A stretch of 64,000 nucleotides of DNA from an uncultured Saprospiraceae bacterium (lineage in GTDB: Bacteria > Bacteroidota > Bacteroidia > Chitinophagales > Saprospiraceae): the NCBI GenBank assembly GCA_937980645.1, contig CALJPQ010000023.1, positions 1-64,000 of the forward strand, given 5' to 3'. The notes below the pieces were generated by a model, which did no database searches, was not told the origin of the DNA, and worked only from the letters and a program-made list of their open reading frames with translations. A program made the position numbers and the translations under genes. This document shows positions 49,509 through 60,100 of the stretch, in pieces. Position 1 is the stretch's first letter; each line of letters begins with the position of its first letter.

Positions 49509-51668
49509 TCAATACACTACCGGTGCCTTCATTTGATAGAACATAAAGGCCAACAGGTCAGCAGCCTCTTCCAAAAGTTTGCTGGTGGGCTTGCCGGCGC
49601 CGTGGCCAGCGCTGGTCTCGATACGGATGAGGACAGGCTTGTCGCCCTGCTGGTTGGCCTGCAAAGCAGCGGCAAATTTGAACGAATGCGCAGGCACTAC
49701 GCGGTCGTCGTGATCGGCGGTGGTAATCATTGTGGCCGGATAGGCAGTAGGGCGCACATTGTGCAGCGGCGAGTACTTGATGAGGCAGGCGAACTCCTCT
49801 GGGTTGTCGCTGCGTCCGTAGTCCACCGCCCAGGCGTAGCCGATGGTGAACTTATGGTAGCGCAGCATATCGAGTACACCCACGCGCGGGAAGCACACGC
49901 CGAATAGGTCGGGCCGCTGGGTCATGCAGGCGCCCACGAGCAGGCCGCCGTTGGAGCCGCCTTCAATGGCTAAGCGCGGCGGGCTGGTGTACTGCTTTTC
50001 GATGAGGTATTCGGCAGCGGCGATGAAGTCGTCGAACACGTTCTGCTTCTGACACTTGGTGCCGGCTTTGTGCCATTGCTCTCCAAATTCACCGCCGCCC
50101 CGGATGTTGGCCACGACATAGATGCCGTTGTTTTCCAACAGGGCCGCTCGTGAGGCCGAAAAGCCCGGCGTCAGCGAGATATTGAAACCGCCGTAGCCGT
50201 ACAACAGGGTAGGGTTCTGGCCATCTAAGGCGATGTTTTTTTTGCGCGTGATGAACATGGGCACGCGCGTGCTGTCCTTACTTGTGTACCACACCTGCTC
50301 GGTGGTGTAAGCATCGGGGTTGAAAGCCATCTTGGGTGCCTTGAACACGCGCGTTTCTAACGTATTCATATCCAGCATATAGATGGTGGCTGGGCGCAGG
50401 AAGGACGAGAACGAGAAGAACGCCAACGAGTCGTCAGGTTTGCCCTGGACGGCGCCTACGGTACCAATTTCGGGCAGTGCTACTTCGCGGATGAAGCGAC
50501 CTTCGAGGTCGAACACGCGCAATGCACTGGCGGCATTGTGCAGGTAGGTACACACGATTTTGTCGCCACAGACGGCGGCGCTTTGCAGCACATCAGAAGA
50601 GTCTTCGGCAATGAGCGTCTTCCAGTTGGCTTCTTCGGGGCGGGTCGTGTTCACCAAAATAAGCCGCTGTTTGGGCGCGGAGTGGTTGGTCAGGATGAGG
50701 AGCTGGTCGCCGAGGTTTTCCACCACATTGAAGTCGTAATCAAACTTCGTGTAAATAGGTGTCAGGCGCGTATTGGGCTTGCTCAGGTCCTGAAAGGACA
50801 GGGTGTTACCGCTGGTGCTTTCGGCCCCGCTGATGAAGAGGAAGCGCTCGTCTTCGGTCGTGCCGGCACTGAAATAGTGGTTAGGATGCCTGGGGTCGCG
50901 GTGTACCAGTCGGTCGGCGCTTTGCGGCTCGCCCAGCGTGTGGTAGTAAATGGCGCTGTTCTGGTTAGCGCCCTTAAGTTTGTCGCCTTCTTTGGGTTCG
51001 GGGTAGCGGGTGTAGTAAAAGCCATTGCCCGCCCAGCCAATGCCGGTGAATTTGGCCCATTTAATCTGGTCGGGCAGCATCTGGCCCGTTTGGAGGTCTT
51101 TGACCAGAATGGTGCGCCAATCCGAGCCACCTTCCGAAATGGCGTAGGCCAGATAGCGCCCATCGCGCGAAAAGCCCAGCTCTTGCAGCGACGTAGTGCC
51201 GTCGGCGCTGAACGTGTTGGGGTCGAGCACCAGCTCCGGCTCACCGTCGAGCGACGCCTGGCGATACAGTACGCTCTGGTTTTGCAAGCCGTCGTTTTTG
51301 AAATAGTAGAAATATTCGGCCTTTTTGAACGGCGTGCTGTATTTCTCAAAGTTCCAGATTTCCTCCAGCCGCTCTTTGATTTTGGTGCGGAAGGGTATTT
51401 GTTCCAAATAGCCAAAGGTTACAGCGTTTTGCGCCTTAACCCAGGCTTTTGTCTCCTCGCTCTGGTCGTCTTCCAACCATCGGTAGGGGTCTTCGATGAT
51501 GGTGCCGAAGTAGTCGTCGCGTACGGTCGTGTCGCGTCGCGTTTCGGGGTAGGCGAAGGGTATAGGCTTAAAATCGTACTTGCTTTGAGGTTTTGGATCA
51601 GAACCACAAGCCGCTGCAACACACATAGTCAGCAGGAGAAGGGCGTTTTTTAAGAAAGTCGTTGGCAT
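49509..51668 (-). CDS. prolyl oligopeptidase family serine peptidase, lipoprotein
   Basis: A 719-residue S9 peptidase. The N-terminal signal ends in a lipobox, VAAACGSD, so it is probably lipid-anchored. A seven-bladed propeller spans about 75-430. The alpha/beta-hydrolase domain has the nucleophile Ser in LAIEGGSNGGLLVGACM, the Asp in TADHDDRVVPAHSF and the His in SAGHGAGKPTSK. The N-terminal YPETRRDTTVRDDYFGTIIE is typical of prolyl oligopeptidases, which cut after proline in short peptides. The ATG at 51668 is chosen over the longer open frame because it puts the signal first. Divergent from the DinB gene, 49 bp apart. Confidence 0.93.
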   Translation of the reverse strand: MPTTFLKNALLLLTMCVAAACGSDPKPQSKYDFKPIPFAYPETRRDTTVRDDYFGTIIEDPYRWLEDDQSEETKAWVKAQNAVTFGYLEQIPFRTKIKERLEEIWNFEKYSTPFKKAEYFYYFKNDGLQNQSVLYRQASLDGEPELVLDPNTFSADGTTSLQELGFSRDGRYLAYAISEGGSDWRTILVKDLQTGQMLPDQIKWAKFTGIGWAGNGFYYTRYPEPKEGDKLKGANQNSAIYYHTLGEPQSADRLVHRDPRHPNHYFSAGTTEDERFLFISGAESTSGNTLSFQDLSKPNTRLTPIYTKFDYDFNVVENLGDQLLILTNHSAPKQRLILVNTTRPEEANWKTLIAEDSSDVLQSAAVCGDKIVCTYLHNAASALRVFDLEGRFIREVALPEIGTVGAVQGKPDDSLAFFSFSSFLRPATIYMLDMNTLETRVFKAPKMAFNPDAYTTEQVWYTSKDSTRVPMFITRKKNIALDGQNPTLLYGYGGFNISLTPGFSASRAALLENNGIYVVANIRGGGEFGEQWHKAGTKCQKQNVFDDFIAAAEYLIEKQYTSPPRLAIEGGSNGGLLVGACMTQRPDLFGVCFPRVGVLDMLRYHKFTIGYAWAVDYGRSDNPEEFACLIKYSPLHNVRPTAYPATMITTADHDDRVVPAHSFKFAAALQANQQGDKPVLIRIETSAGHGAGKPTSKLLEEAADLLAFMFYQMKAPVVY

Positions 51669-51689
51669 AATCGAACAAGCTGTAACAGG

Positions 51690-51697
51690 TACCTTTG
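51690..51697 (+). promoter_or_regulatory. -7 promoter element TACCTTTG for the DinB gene
   Basis: A TAnnTTTG match 20 bp before the ATG at 51718, in the 49-bp gap between divergent genes. Confidence 0.4.
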
Positions 51698-51717
51698 TGG
51701 GGCCAAAGAACGGGTAA

Positions 51718-52257
51718 ATGCCCGAATTTGTGCGCAAAATTGCCCACCGCATGACGCTCGAAGCGCTTCTCAAAGACTATACGGTCTACAATCAGTGGGC
51801 CAACGCAGCCATGGTACAATGGCTGCGGAGTAAACCGCAGGCAGCCATGACAGTGCCCGTGGCCTCCAGCTTTCCGACCCTGCGCGACACGCTCCTGCAT
51901 ATGTGGGGCGCCGAAAAAATCTGGCTGGAACGCCTGCGCCAACAACCTGCCGAGCCATTTCTGCCCACGGTCTTTCAGGGAACAACGTCAGAGGTCTTCC
52001 ACGGTCTGCTCGCGGCTTCTACCGCCTTGGCGGAGTATGTGCAGGAGCAGCCCGACGACTTTTTCCAGCAGAGCTGCACCTTTCGCCTCTTTAGCGGCAA
52101 GGAAGATACCCGCCCTCGCTATCAAATGCTTCTGCATTGCGTGCAGCATTCCACCTATCACCGCGGCCAGCTGGTAACGATGGGACGCACCTTGGGCTTC
52201 TCCGACCCGCCACAGACAGACTACATCTACTACGCCCGCCTGACGGGGAATCACTGA
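51718..52257 (+). CDS. DinB family protein
   Basis: A 179-residue four-helix-bundle protein of the DinB/YfiT group, often metal-binding and sometimes a thiol transferase. The metal-binding histidines are in LRDTLLHMWGAEKIWLERL and HSTYHRGQLVTMGRTLG. The ATG at 51718 is used; a second in-frame ATG at 51751 (MTLEALLKDYTVYNQWAN) begins closer to the usual DinB start. Function unknown for this branch. 65 bp separate it from the next gene. Confidence 0.87.
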   Translation: MPEFVRKIAHRMTLEALLKDYTVYNQWANAAMVQWLRSKPQAAMTVPVASSFPTLRDTLLHMWGAEKIWLERLRQQPAEPFLPTVFQGTTSEVFHGLLAASTALAEYVQEQPDDFFQQSCTFRLFSGKEDTRPRYQMLLHCVQHSTYHRGQLVTMGRTLGFSDPPQTDYIYYARLTGNH

Positions 52258-52322
52258 CTTTTCAGAACACTCTTTTGGCCGTAAAGACGCAAAAACCCAC
52301 CCGGCCTTCTTTTGCCCAAAAC

Positions 52323-53492
52323 ATGCTTAGCAACCTAACTGCCGCTCCTCGACTCCTGCCAATAGTACTCCTGGCGGCTGCCTTGCTAACAGGCCAGGCC
52401 GCTCATGGCCAGCACCCCGACTTTCCGGTGCTCGACGTGCTGCCACGCTTAGACACCCTACCCGATGAAGAGGTAACCGACCTGGCACGTCGTTTAGCCA
52501 GCCAGACGGCCGACATTCGGGAGGTCTTTTACCGCAAAGCCCAGCGCGCTACGCTCGAACGCGAGGTGTTGTCCGAACAACTGGCAGCCACACTGGCCGA
52601 CTCCAGCGCCTCCGGCGAAGACATCCGCCTGCTCGCCCGGGCCGTCCAAGATGCCCAGAAGACCGAAAAAATTGCCCTGCAGGACCTCCAAAAAGCCGAC
52701 CGCGTACTCATGTCAGTACAAAAAGCCGCCGAGCAGCCGCCACGCACCCTGCGCAAGAGCCTGCCCAAACTTTACAAACAGGTCGAAACCTTGATACCGC
52801 CTCCGCCCGAACGGCCCATTGCCGAAATCCTCGAAAGCGTCGGCACGCGCACCGATACCACGCCTGCAGCGCCGGCAGAAATGCCTGCCAACACCTCCGA
52901 GGCAACGCCAACTGCTACACCGCCACCTGCGCCGCGACGGCCCGTGTTCAAAAAATACGACCCCGCCGCCGACGTCATGCTCAACCCACCTGCCCGCGGG
53001 TGCGTGCTGATCACCAACGCCCGCGACGAATTCTCTGGCGAACGCCGCCGCGAGTTGCAGCGCGAAGAACTCTTCCGATACACCAACCCCTCGCTGCGGC
53101 CCTACCTGCAGGGGCGCGAACACATCATCTGCCAGGCCTCCGTCAGCCAAAACGGCAAACTCTACCTGCTCAACCTCACCTTCACCATCAGCGATGCCAA
53201 CGCCAAACGAGCCTTCGGTAGCCTGCCCAAAAACGGCGTCGCTATCCTTAAATTTTTGGACGGCGAAACCCTCGCCCTGACCAACCTTCGCGCTGACGAA
53301 GGCCGCACCAGCGACGACAAAATCACCCACACCTTTACAGGTCAATATGTGCTGGACGCCGCCGCATTGAAAAAAATGCAAAAAAGCCTTTTGGATAAAA
53401 TCCGCATCGCCTGGGCCACCGGCTACGAAGACTATGAAATCCATCAGGTGGACCTCATCGCCCGCCAATTGGGCTGCTTGCTCAAAGGATGA
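52323..53492 (+). CDS. exported protein of unknown function with coiled coil
   Basis: A 389-residue protein with a signal peptide (residues 1-28, LLPIVLLAAALLTGQAAHGQ). Residues about 40-150 are helical and charged, likely coiled coil. A Pro/Ala/Thr-rich linker (about 165-215) leads to a C-terminal domain with repeated beta strands (YLLNLTFTISDANAKRAFGS, GVAILKFLDGETLALTNLRA). I recognise no family. Its stop overlaps the murB start by 4 bp (ATGA), so the two are translated from one message, which hints at an envelope role. Confidence 0.7.
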   Translation: MLSNLTAAPRLLPIVLLAAALLTGQAAHGQHPDFPVLDVLPRLDTLPDEEVTDLARRLASQTADIREVFYRKAQRATLEREVLSEQLAATLADSSASGEDIRLLARAVQDAQKTEKIALQDLQKADRVLMSVQKAAEQPPRTLRKSLPKLYKQVETLIPPPPERPIAEILESVGTRTDTTPAAPAEMPANTSEATPTATPPPAPRRPVFKKYDPAADVMLNPPARGCVLITNARDEFSGERRRELQREELFRYTNPSLRPYLQGREHIICQASVSQNGKLYLLNLTFTISDANAKRAFGSLPKNGVAILKFLDGETLALTNLRADEGRTSDDKITHTFTGQYVLDAAALKKMQKSLLDKIRIAWATGYEDYEIHQVDLIARQLGCLLKG

Positions 53493-54493
53493 CCCACAAC
53501 GTCTCGCTCCGGCCTTACAACACCTTTGGCGTCGAGGCCACTGCCGCTGCCTTCGTTGAGGTCGCCTCGGTGGACGAACTTCGCGCCGCCTTGCGCCAGG
53601 CCACACGACCCGTGCTCGTGCTGGGCGGTGGTAGCAACATCCTCTTCACCCAGGACTGGCCTGGCACCGTGGTGCGCAATCGCATTCGCGGCATCGAAGT
53701 GGTACGGCGCTTTCCGCATCGCCTCTGGGTGCGCGCCGGTGGCGGTGAAGTGTGGCATGATTTAGTACTGTGGGCCGTCCGGCAAGGGCTGGGCGGTATC
53801 GAAAACCTGAGCCTCATCCCCGGCTCGGTGGGCGCTGCTCCCGTGCAAAACATCGGCGCCTACGGCGTCGAGCTCAAAGACGTCTTTGTTAGCCTCGAAG
53901 CCGTCGAACTTGCTACTGGCCACCTGCGCCGTTTCACGCGCCGCGAATGCCGGTTCGGCTATCGCGACAGCATTTTCAAACAACACGAGAAGGGCCGCTG
54001 GTGCATCACTGCCGTTACGCTTTCGCTGACCACCGACCGCCATCGGCTCAATACCTCCTATGGCGATGTGGCGCGCACCTTAGCCAGCATGGGCGTTGCT
54101 CACCCTACGCCCGCCGACATCAGCGAAGCCGTCGTGCGCATCCGGCAGACCAAACTCCCCGACCCGGCAATCATCGGCAACTGCGGCAGTTTTTTCAAAA
54201 ATCCTGAAGTTGGCCCAGAGGTTTGGGAAAACATCCGCCAGCAATACCCTAACGCACCGCACTATCCGCTGCCCAATGGGCACATTAAGGTGCCTGCCGG
54301 CTGGCTCATCGAGCAATGCGGCTGGAAAGGCCGCCGCGTGGGCAATGTGGGCTGCTACGAAAAACAGTCCCTCGTGCTGGTCAATCACGGCGGCGCCACC
54401 GGGCAGGAGGCCTATGCGCTGGCTCAGGCCATTGCCCACTCTGTGGCCGAACGCTTCGGCATCGCGTTAGAACCAGAGGTGAATGTGTTATGA
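53489..54493 (+). CDS. murB: UDP-N-acetylmuramate dehydrogenase (type I)
   Basis: A 334-residue flavoenzyme that reduces UDP-GlcNAc-enolpyruvate to UDP-MurNAc in peptidoglycan synthesis. Motifs: RPYNTFGVEATA, LVLGGGSNILFT, NLSLIPGSVGAAPVQNIGAY, and the catalytic set YRDSIFK, GNCGSFFKNP (Ser) and the terminal EPEV Glu. The long form with WLIEQCGWKGRRVGNVGCYE marks type I. The ATG overlaps the previous stop by 4 bp, indicating translational coupling. Confidence 0.96.
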   Translation: MTHNVSLRPYNTFGVEATAAAFVEVASVDELRAALRQATRPVLVLGGGSNILFTQDWPGTVVRNRIRGIEVVRRFPHRLWVRAGGGEVWHDLVLWAVRQGLGGIENLSLIPGSVGAAPVQNIGAYGVELKDVFVSLEAVELATGHLRRFTRRECRFGYRDSIFKQHEKGRWCITAVTLSLTTDRHRLNTSYGDVARTLASMGVAHPTPADISEAVVRIRQTKLPDPAIIGNCGSFFKNPEVGPEVWENIRQQYPNAPHYPLPNGHIKVPAGWLIEQCGWKGRRVGNVGCYEKQSLVLVNHGGATGQEAYALAQAIAHSVAERFGIALEPEVNVL

Positions 54494-54613
54494 AGGGAGG
54501 CGTGGCGAGCAACCGCGCGGTAGAAAACGCCGAGCTACCCCTTACCCGACAGCAGTTCATTCTTACTCTTAATCGTGCCTGAAAATGCTGCTTTCAAATC
54601 TTCCGGGAGGGCG

Positions 54614-55654
54614 TCATATCCCCCTTGTCAGGATATCGCGTACCAGCCCAGGCCCTTCGTAGATCAGACCCGTATACACTTGCACCAAGTCGGCGCCCGC
54701 TTGAAATTTTTCCTGCGCAGCCTGCGGCGAGTCAATGCCGCCCACGCCGATGAGCAGCGCTTCGGGGCCGAGGCGATGGCGCAGGTGCCGGATGACCTCT
54801 GTGGCGCGTTGGCGCAAGGGGGCGCCGCTGAGGCCGCCTGGGCCGATGGCTTCGAGGCGTTGGGCGTTGGTGCGCAGGCCGGAGCGCACTAAGGTGGTGT
54901 TGGTGGCGATGAGGCCGGCCAGCTGCGTATAGCGGGCGATGTCGGCGATTTCGTCCAACTGCCTGGCATCCATGTCGGGTGCAATTTTGAGCAGCAGTGG
55001 GCGGGGGGCGGGCAGGCGCTGATTAGCATTTTGAAGGCTTTCGAGCAAGTGCAGGAGCGGCTCCCGGCTTTGCAGGTCGCGCAGGCCGGGCGTGTTGGGC
55101 GAGCTGACGTTGACGGCGAAGTAGTCGGCCCAGGGCGCCAGCGTGTGGAAACACTCTAAGTAATCGTCGGCGGCCTGTTCGTTGGGGGTGTCCTTGTTTT
55201 TGCCGATGTTCGCACCAATGACGGGGCGTGGTCCGGCGTGCGCTTGTTCGCGCCAGCGTCGGAGGCGTTGGGCCAAAGCCTGGGCGCCGTCGTTGTTGAA
55301 GCCCATGCGGTTGATAAGCGCGCGGTCGGCCGACAGGCGAAACAGGCGCGGGTGCGGGTTGCCCGGCTGCGGACGCGGCGTTACGGTGCCCACTTCGAGG
55401 AAGCCAAAACCGAGACAGGCCAGGGCTTCCAGGTGGCGGCCGTCTTTGTCGAAGCCAGCCGCCAGCCCAACCGGGTTGGGAAACGTCAGACCCATATAGC
55501 GCCGTTCCAAATCGGGCGACTGCGCGCTGAATGTCCTTTGCAACATCCAGCGCAAGGGTGGGACGGCCGCCAAGCCTTTGAGCAGGGCCATAGCCGTGTG
55601 GTGGGCCCGTTCGGGCGGCAGGGCAAACAGCAGTGGGCGGAGCAGCGCGTACAT
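54614..55654 (-). CDS. pyrD: dihydroorotate dehydrogenase (quinone), class 2
   Basis: A 346-residue flavoprotein of pyrimidine synthesis that transfers electrons to the quinone pool at the membrane. The hydrophobic N-terminal extension (residues 1-40, LLRPLLFALPPERAHHTAMA) marks class 2, as does the catalytic Ser in NVSSPNTPGLRDLQ. Other motifs: GLAAGFDKDGRHLEALACLG, INRMGFNNDGAQALAQRL and IGVGGIDSPQAAQEKFQAGA. The ATG at 55654 is chosen over the frame open to 55771, which would overlap glyA. It follows glyA by 14 bp, a likely operon. The quinone link fits the menaquinone made with mqnC. Confidence 0.95.
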   Translation of the reverse strand: MYALLRPLLFALPPERAHHTAMALLKGLAAVPPLRWMLQRTFSAQSPDLERRYMGLTFPNPVGLAAGFDKDGRHLEALACLGFGFLEVGTVTPRPQPGNPHPRLFRLSADRALINRMGFNNDGAQALAQRLRRWREQAHAGPRPVIGANIGKNKDTPNEQAADDYLECFHTLAPWADYFAVNVSSPNTPGLRDLQSREPLLHLLESLQNANQRLPAPRPLLLKIAPDMDARQLDEIADIARYTQLAGLIATNTTLVRSGLRTNAQRLEAIGPGGLSGAPLRQRATEVIRHLRHRLGPEALLIGVGGIDSPQAAQEKFQAGADLVQVYTGLIYEGPGLVRDILTRGI

Positions 55655-55668
55655 GCGGGCAATGGGTG

Positions 55669-56934
55669 TCAGGCGTAGAGCGGGAAGCGCTGCATAAAGG
55701 CATTGACGGCCTGGCGCACAGCGGCGTGGTGGGCGCTGTCGTCGGGGCGCGAGAGCACGGAGTCTATCCATTCGACCACCTGGCGGCAGTCGTCTTCACG
55801 CAGGCCGCGCGTGGTGATGGCTGCAGTGCCCACGCGGATGCCGGAGGTGGTGGCCGGCGGCTGAGGGTCGTAGGGGATCATGTTCTTGTTCACCGTGATG
55901 TCGGCAGCGCCCAGGGCGTTTTCGGCGACCTTGCCGGTGATGCCTTTCGGACGCAAGTCTATGAGCATCAGGTGGTTGTCGGTGCCGCCGGAGACGATAC
56001 GGTAGCCGCGCCGATTAAATTCGTCGGCCATCGCCTGAGCATTGCGCACCACTTGCCGGGCGTACTCTTTGAACGACGGCTGCAGGATTTCGCCAAAGGC
56101 CACTGCTTTGGCCGCGATGACGTGCTCTAGTGGACCGCCCTGCATACCCGGGAAGACGCCGCTGTCTAAGATGCTCGACATATAGATAGGCGCACCCTTT
56201 TTGGTGGTGCGGCCCCAGGGGTTCTCAAAGTCGCGTCCCATGAGGATGATGCCGCCGCGGGGGCCGCGCAGGGTTTTGTGCGTCGTGCTGGTGATGATGT
56301 GGCAGTGTGGCACGGGGTTGTTGAGCAGGCCGGCAGCGATGAGGCCAGCCGGGTGAGCGATGTCGGCCAGCAGCAGGGCGCCCACCGAGTCAGCTATCTG
56401 GCGGAAGCGAGCGTAGTCCCAGTCGCGCGAATAGGCTGAAGCCCCGCAGATGATGAGCTTAGGGCGCTCGCGGTGTGCGATTTCGGCCACCTTGTCCATG
56501 TCAATGCGGCCACTATCCTCTTCCACGCCGTAAAACGACGGTGTATAGACCTTGCCCGAGTAATTGACCGAAGAGCCGTGGCTCAAGTGGCCACCATGGG
56601 CCAGATTGAAGCCCAGGATTTTATCGTGCGGCTGCAGGCAGGCCAGGAAAACCGCTGCATTGGCCTGCGCCCCCGAATGCGGCTGCACGTTGGCCCAGGC
56701 AGCGCCGAAGATTTCCTTCAGGCGGTCAATGGCCAGCTGCTCCACTTCATCCACCACCTCGCAGCCACCGTAGTAGCGCTTACCCGGGTAGCCTTCGGCG
56801 TACTTATTCGTCAGGCAAGAGCCCATGGCCTGCATGACGGCCAGACTGGTGAAATTCTCGGAAGCAATGAGCTCCAAACCGCGGCGCTGCCGCTCTAACT
56901 CTTTCTGAATGAGGCTGAAAACGATGTCGGACAT
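55669..56934 (-). CDS. glyA: serine hydroxymethyltransferase
   Basis: A 421-residue PLP enzyme interconverting serine and glycine with one-carbon transfer to tetrahydrofolate. Motifs: [40 protein letters not shown], and the PLP lysine in [14 protein letters not shown]; the C-terminal [13 protein letters not shown] is typical. The ATG at 56934 is used; the frame is open to 57132 but reads through non-coding sequence. CAACTTTG, one base off the -7 consensus, precedes it. Followed by pyrD after 14 bp. Confidence 0.97.
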   Translation of the reverse strand: MSDIVFSLIQKELERQRRGLELIASENFTSLAVMQAMGSCLTNKYAEGYPGKRYYGGCEVVDEVEQLAIDRLKEIFGAAWANVQPHSGAQANAAVFLACLQPHDKILGFNLAHGGHLSHGSSVNYSGKVYTPSFYGVEEDSGRIDMDKVAEIAHRERPKLIICGASAYSRDWDYARFRQIADSVGALLLADIAHPAGLIAAGLLNNPVPHCHIITSTTHKTLRGPRGGIILMGRDFENPWGRTTKKGAPIYMSSILDSGVFPGMQGGPLEHVIAAKAVAFGEILQPSFKEYARQVVRNAQAMADEFNRRGYRIVSGGTDNHLMLIDLRPKGITGKVAENALGAADITVNKNMIPYDPQPPATTSGIRVGTAAITTRGLREDDCRQVVEWIDSVLSRPDDSAHHAAVRQAVNAFMQRFPLYA

Positions 56935-57110
56935 GGAAGGGCGTTTTTTGAAAAAATGCTCACCCAAACAGGCTGGGCGGCGCAAAGTTGCGCAAAAGAA
57001 CGGGATGTCATCGCCTTTGCCTTTCTCGAGGGGGAGTCCGCCTTTTGGTGGCTTTGAGTGCTGTGCCCTTCGACGTTGGCAGAAAAGACGGGACATTAGC
57101 CAACAAAAAG

Positions 57111-57146
57111 AAAAAACCGCCCCAACACACACGGCGCCAGGGCGGC
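57111..57146 (-). terminator. Rho-independent terminator after the T9SS surface-protein gene
   Basis: On the minus strand CCGCCC and GGGCGG (plus-strand 57140-57145 and 57117-57122) enclose a 17-nt loop and are followed by TTTTTTC. It begins 24 bp past the stop at 57170. Confidence 0.6.
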
Positions 57147-57169
57147 AGTATTCTCATGGTCGGCCGATG

Positions 57170-60100
57170 TTATTGTTTCACAAAGCGCGACACACCCACT
57201 ACCCTACCTTCGTGCACGGCCTGCACGACGTAGAAGCCGGCGGGCAACCCATAGGCTTGCACCTGCTGGCGTTCGTTGCCCGCAAGGGCATCTATCTCCA
57301 GCAAAAGCCGCCCAGTCGGATCGGCGATGCGCAACGTCATGCCCGCTGGCGCCGGTGCGGGCAGTTCGAGGGTGAAGTGGCCGGGGGTGGGGTTGGGGTA
57401 GAGGCGCATAGGCCGAGTTGCCCAGATGTCTTTGACGTTTACGAGGGCCACAGAGCCAACCTTCTCGAAGCAGAACAGCCCTGTTGTCAGGTCCTTTTCA
57501 ATGGCTAAGTATGTAATGGTGTAAGGGCCGCTTGTGTTGTAGGTGTGTGTTATGCTACTGCCTCCCTGGAAGGGCCCTTGCTGTATCGGGCTACCATCGC
57601 CCCAGTTGATCCAGTCAATATAGTCGCACGATAGCAGCGTATTACTGATGGTAAACTGATACGTCCCGGCGCTCGCAGTAATGCTGACGGCATTGTTGAT
57701 GCGATTGGAGAACGCTGTGAAGTCTTTGCAGCACGAGTCGGGGCAGACATCTTTGCGGAAGCAGACGTCGTCAATGGCCAAGTAAACACCGCCGTCGGTC
57801 TGGTCGTCGCGCGTGAAGAAGATATGGGTAATGCCTGTAGCCGGTAAGATGTTGGCATTAAATAGAAAGGTAATCTTCTGCGCTGGATTGAGGAAGTTGT
57901 TGTTGCAGGTGGGCGGGATGGTATGGCTTCCCAACAGTACAGTAGCTCCAGGTGGATAAAGATTTAGGTTGCTCGGGTTAGCTCCGTCAATGGGCTGCGG
58001 CGCACTGGCCAAGCCATTAGGTGCATAGACTCCATAAGCACTCAAGATAGGGGTGCCGAAATAGAAGCCTGTGCAAGCGATTTTGAATTCCAGCTCGTAG
58101 CAACCCGAACTCTGCGGGATGGTCTGCTGCAATTCGTTCATGATGCCTTCGCGCCAGACGCGCTGAGTGCCCTGCTTACGGCACCACATAGCACCAAACT
58201 TACCCTGAGATGCCGGTACAGGCATAGTGCCCGGTGGCCCCATGCCAGGGGTTGTGCTGTAATAGTCGCCCGTGCTGCCTCCCGTCCAGATACCACACCA
58301 GCAAAGAGCATTGCAGATATCCTGGTCGAGTGAGGTGGGCGTTCCTACCTCAAAGTCGCCGTTTTTGACAAAATTGAATGGACACCAGGAGTCAGCGCAA
58401 GACAGGAAAATGGTCTTACGAACTGCTACATCAAAACATATCTGGCCTGTGATGGGATCACGCTCGATAGCGGCATAGCTCACTACATAGGCACCGCTCG
58501 AGGCGTAAGTGTGCATCAGCATCGTATTGGCTCCGAATGGACCATTCACGACTGGACTGCCATCGCCCCAATTGACCCATAGCAGCGAATCGCATACAGG
58601 CAATGCTCCGATAGTAAGTGTTGCTTTGCAGTTGGCATTGTCCACGCTAATAGAGACATGGCTTTGGAGGTGAGCTAAGAAGTTTTGATAGTCTTTGCAG
58701 CAGTCGGCCGGATAGTGGAACGTCAGTGTGCAGGGGCACAATTTGCTATCGCAATGCCCTGCAAGGGTCAGTTGGTAAGTGCCGGGGATGGTGAAAGTGC
58801 TGGCCACAATAGGCAGATTAGCAATGGGCACGCCATTAGCCGAGAGGGTAGTAAAGCCCGGTGGGCCGGTCAGCACATAATCCACCGTTGGCGGTTTGGC
58901 GCAGTTGCCATGACAGGAGAAGGAAGGTATGAACTGAAACGGCAAATCGTTGGGCACGAAAAGCACATCGCCACAGTTTTTCTCAAGCAGCGGCCCCTTA
59001 CCGATGCTATACAGGAAGGAATAAGGCCCGCAATCACAATTATTGGTGCAATTACCGAAAGTAACGGTAGTTGTGCTATACGGGTTGACGGTTACAGGCG
59101 TGCTGCCTCCGGCAGGATTGGAGGGTACCCATCCTGTTTGGAGTGTTTCGGAGATGGTGTATATGCCTGGTGTCAGGCCTGTGAAGCAGACCTGGCCCTG
59201 CTGGTGCGTGGTACCGGATTGGCTCGCGCCGCCTCCAACGAGCTGGAAAAGCCAGTTGGGCAACCCTGGCTCGCTCGAAGTCCACGCATTGGCGGTGATG
59301 TTCCAGGTACTGTCGCAATTGCGGTCATGGTATTTGGTTACACACAGATTACCTCGCGGTGGGCTGCAGCAGGTATCGTGTTCTAAATGAGGACCGCTTA
59401 CCGTACCGTACAGATTAACACCCATCGGCCCGCCGCTGACATTCCAGTGGGAAATGCGCAAGGCATATCTACCTGGCTGGAGTGGTTCGATAGTATTAAC
59501 CACCAAAGGTTGCGTGAAATTCGTTACGGCATTCAGGTTGGGGCAGTTGTCGGCCAGTGTTTTTTTGTGTATAAAATTGCCCGACGAGGTCTCTTCCCAC
59601 AGTTCGACTTTGCCGTTGTTATCCGAATAAAAGTTGAACTGGAAATGCGCTTCTGTGCGCTCACATACACAAAAGATGCGCTGATAGACGAAGGGCGGGC
59701 ACGCGCAAGTTTGCGGGCCAGAGGTGCAGTTGTCATTACCGTAATTGTTGAGCGGTACAGCCGAAATCCATGTAGAGGGCGGTGTGGCCCAGCCCAGGTA
59801 GGCGCCTACTAAGTTGGCCGGTTGAGGCGATGATACAGAGGCTGGAATGCCCGCATTGGGGGGGGCGCTGATAAGCATCCACATAGGATCATGACCACCT
59901 GGTGGCAAGTAGTTACCTGTTTGCACAGGTGTGGCTCCAGTGCTCAGGTCTATGCGATTGGCCTCACATTCAGAAGGGCAGAGCGAACATTTTTCTATGC
60001 AAAAATCATCCAAAAAAACCATCTCTGATGGGTTAGGTCCAACGTCCAGAGCAATGCCAATTCCGCTCGCGCCCTGCATTACGATATCGAAATCCGCCGG

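Noticed and set aside
54490..54582. A 30-codon ORF overlapping the murB stop in an ATGA arrangement
   Set aside because: The product is short and shows no hydrophobic segment or motif. Unlike the panB-sirtuin ORF, it leads to no co-directional gene.
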